NCBI GenBank assembly: GCA_036388895.1
Contig: DASVQY010000052.1
Location: 1-8,168 of the forward strand
Length of the DNA stretch: 8,168 nucleotides
Source: SXVE01 sp036388895
Lineage (GTDB): Bacteria; Acidobacteriota; Blastocatellia; Pyrinomonadales; Pyrinomonadaceae
Reading direction: 5' to 3'
A program made the position numbers and the translations under genes. Below are positions 6,592 to 8,168 of the stretch, piece by piece. Numbering within the stretch: the stretch's first letter is position 1; every line of letters starts with the position of its first letter. The notes below the pieces were generated by a model. It did no database searches, had not been told where the DNA came from, and was given only the letters and a program-made list of their open reading frames with translations.

Positions 6592-6615
6592 AGTGATATA
6601 GTCCGGTATATTACT
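6573..6615 (+). promoter_or_regulatory. Possible extended -10 promoter with overlapping dyad, receptor gene
   Basis: TGaTATAGT (6594-6602) resembles an extended -10 element, with a weak -35-like TATACA at 6573-6578 (18-bp spacer). A 9-bp dyad, AGTGATATA (6592-6600) with TATATTACT (6607-6615, one G-T pair) around GTCCGG, covers the same -10 and the expected start near 6609. That is where a repressor operator or a 5'-end hairpin would sit. Both the promoter and the operator reading are inferences from pattern. Confidence 0.3.
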
Positions 6616-6643
6616 TTCCAGCCATTTTTTATAACTTAAAAGA

Positions 6644-6648
6644 AGGAG
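6644..6648 (+). promoter_or_regulatory. Shine-Dalgarno of the receptor gene
   Basis: AGGAG lies 6 nt before the ATG at 6655. The match fixes the start of this truncated gene and suggests efficient translation, unlike the propeller gene and mutL, which show no SD. Confidence 0.75.
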
Positions 6649-6654
6649 AAATAA

Positions 6655-8168
6655 ATGTTTAAGCCAACGTGTCTTATTAGAAGCATAAGTTCGTTTTCGC
6701 TCATGCTCGCTCTGTTCATTTGTAGTGGCATTACAAGCGTACAAGCCCAATCACAAGCGTTAAACGGTCAAATTGAAGGAACCGTAACGGATGCGGCAGG
6801 CGCCGCCGTTCCGAATGCTTCAATTACCGTTAGAAATATTGAAAGAGGTTCAGAAGTGAAAGTTACGAGTGACGAAAACGGTATTTATCGTGCGCCCTTA
6901 CTTCCGCTTGGATCTTTTCGAGTAACAGTTGAAGCACCAAATTTTAACCGCTTAGTGCGGGAAGGAATTACATTGAGTGCCGGACAAACTGCTACAGTTG
7001 ATTTATCCCTTACAGCAGGAGACGTTTCTGCTACTGTTACGATCACATCGGACGCGCCGATTGCCGATCCCGGAAAGATTGACCTCGGTCGCGTTATAAA
7101 TACGAGAGAGCTCCAAGATTTGCCCTTAGTTTCACGCAATCCGTATAACTTCTCTCTTTTACAGGCTAATGTTGTAGGGCGTCCAAACACTGAATTTGGG
7201 GTTCCTCGCGTTAGTGCCAACGGCTACGCTCGCCGTACGAATTTCCAACTCGACGGAAACGCTAACACACAGGCGAACCAAGCCGGGCTCCGACTTGTTC
7301 CCATTTCAGAAACGTTCATCAGCGAAGTTCAGCTTGTTACCAATGGCTTTTCTGCAGAATTCGGAAATACGCCGGGCTTGGTGATGAATAACATTACCCC
7401 TTCAGGTACAAATGGATTTCACGGGTCGGCAAGTTATCGTTTCCGCCGCACATGGATGTCGTCAAGACAGTTCAATGCGTCGCCATTTGCTCCCAAACCG
7501 CCGACTAACGTAGATGACTACACGCTTGCAATCGGAGGTCCGATTATTAAGGACAGGTGGCATTTTTACGGCGGTTACGAATGGGTAAAACGAGATTTTT
7601 CGGGAAGACCGCAACAGTTAGTCACAATCAGCGATGCGAACAGACAAGGTTTAATTGCAGCAGGATTATCTTCTGATATTTTTGTGCCAACTATTCCCGC
7701 TTCTCAAAAAGTAAACTTTTTTATCTTTAGAACCGATGCTCAATTAACTGACGCTCATCGTTTAACCGGAAGATTTATAAGGTTTACGAACTTTTCGCCG
7801 AATAACGTCGGCGGCGGTTTAAATACTCTGCAGCGAACAGTTGACTTAGATGACAAATCGAATTCTTTGGCTATTCAGTTGGCTTCCATTTTGACGCCCA
7901 ACGTCTTCAACGAATTTCGTTATCAACGTGCTCATCGCAATTCGGAATTTTTGCCGACTGCATTTACCCCAGATGGAGTTCCTTCTGTGGTTATTACAAA
8001 TGTGGCAAATTTCGGTCCTGCGACAAACGTTGGACAAATTTCACCTATCGAAACGATGAACCAATTTCAGAACAATTTAACCTGGAATCGTGGAGATCAT
8101 TCGATGAAGTTCGGCGGTGGATTCAACAGAATTTATGATTATCGTCGAAATGAAATTTCAGCCATTTA
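6655..8168 (+). CDS. Oar-like TonB-dependent receptor, 5' part only
   Basis: The frame is open from the ATG to the window edge (504 codons, no stop), so the C-terminal part is missing. These proteins commonly exceed 1000 residues. A signal peptide spans about 1-31 (basic R9, hydrophobic core 15-25, likely cleavage after VQA, before QSQA). Residues 38-120 form a carboxypeptidase-regulatory-like beta-sandwich (GQIEGTVTDAAGAAVPNASI at 38-57, then NGIYRAPLLPLGSFRVTV at 75-92). A plug-like region follows, with RELQDLPLVSRNPY (151-164), NFQLDGNANT (196-205) and FISEVQLVTNGFSAEFGNTPG (221-241). GTNGFHGSASYRFRR (251-265) and AIGGPIIKDRWHFYGGYEW (292-310) mark the start of the barrel. This is the Oar/TonB-receptor arrangement found in Acidobacteriota and Myxococcota. 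It should sit in the outer membrane and take up or export a bulky ligand using TonB energy. The ligand cannot be predicted, and I see no clear TonB box. Base use seems more A/T-rich than in mutL. The gene has its own SD and probably its own promoter. Confidence 0.9.
   Translation, partial: MFKPTCLIRSISSFSLMLALFICSGITSVQAQSQALNGQIEGTVTDAAGAAVPNASITVRNIERGSEVKVTSDENGIYRAPLLPLGSFRVTVEAPNFNRLVREGITLSAGQTATVDLSLTAGDVSATVTITSDAPIADPGKIDLGRVINTRELQDLPLVSRNPYNFSLLQANVVGRPNTEFGVPRVSANGYARRTNFQLDGNANTQANQAGLRLVPISETFISEVQLVTNGFSAEFGNTPGLVMNNITPSGTNGFHGSASYRFRRTWMSSRQFNASPFAPKPPTNVDDYTLAIGGPIIKDRWHFYGGYEWVKRDFSGRPQQLVTISDANRQGLIAAGLSSDIFVPTIPASQKVNFFIFRTDAQLTDAHRLTGRFIRFTNFSPNNVGGGLNTLQRTVDLDDKSNSLAIQLASILTPNVFNEFRYQRAHRNSEFLPTAFTPDGVPSVVITNVANFGPATNVGQISPIETMNQFQNNLTWNRGDHSMKFGGGFNRIYDYRRNEISAI

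Noticed and set aside
1..8168. Hidden defence, mobile or toxin-antitoxin system.
   Set aside because: All sizeable coding space is taken by four genes of known families on one strand. There are no transposase, integrase or nuclease-cluster genes, no CRISPR-like spaced repeats and no small gene pairs in the gaps.

Overview
The window looks like ordinary chromosomal DNA from a Gram-negative bacterium of medium G+C, most likely an Acidobacteriota member, perhaps class Blastocatellia (Pyrinomonadaceae-like). The argument is indirect. The fourth gene is an Oar-like outer-membrane receptor with an N-terminal carboxypeptidase-regulatory-like domain, a family greatly expanded in Acidobacteriota. The first is a secreted BNR/Vps10-type propeller protein of a kind common there. 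The second, bshC, shows bacillithiol synthesis, which is known from Bacillota, Deinococcota, Bacteroidota and Acidobacteriota. The outer-membrane receptor argues against Bacillota. No rRNA is present to settle the taxonomy.

Layout, all on the + strand. Positions 1-24 probably hold the last codons of an upstream gene, followed by a near-ideal hairpin terminator (65-114). A good sigma-70-type promoter (131-158) then opens a leader of about 160 nt with hairpins and a diverged direct repeat. This leads into a secreted protein built from 14 beta-propeller blade units (323-2527). A strong terminator (2550-2581) ends that unit. A consensus-like promoter (2591-2619) then drives bshC, which starts at GTG (2643-4325). 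mutL follows after 104 nt with no visible terminator between them (4430-6514), so bshC and mutL may be co-transcribed. A 140-nt gap with two dyad symmetries and a possible extended -10 promoter precedes a TonB-dependent receptor (6655 to the window end). That gene is cut off at 8168 but open throughout.

The genes do not form one obvious pathway. bshC makes the low-molecular-weight thiol bacillithiol. mutL encodes an endonuclease-type mismatch-repair protein with a beta-clamp-binding motif. The flanking genes encode exported envelope proteins, each apparently in its own transcription unit. I found no mobile element, CRISPR array, complete RNA gene or defence/toxin system. The less ordinary points are a lysine/alanine-rich insert inside the second propeller, the structured leader upstream of it, the ATGTGA overlap at the bshC start, and the dyads upstream of the receptor gene.
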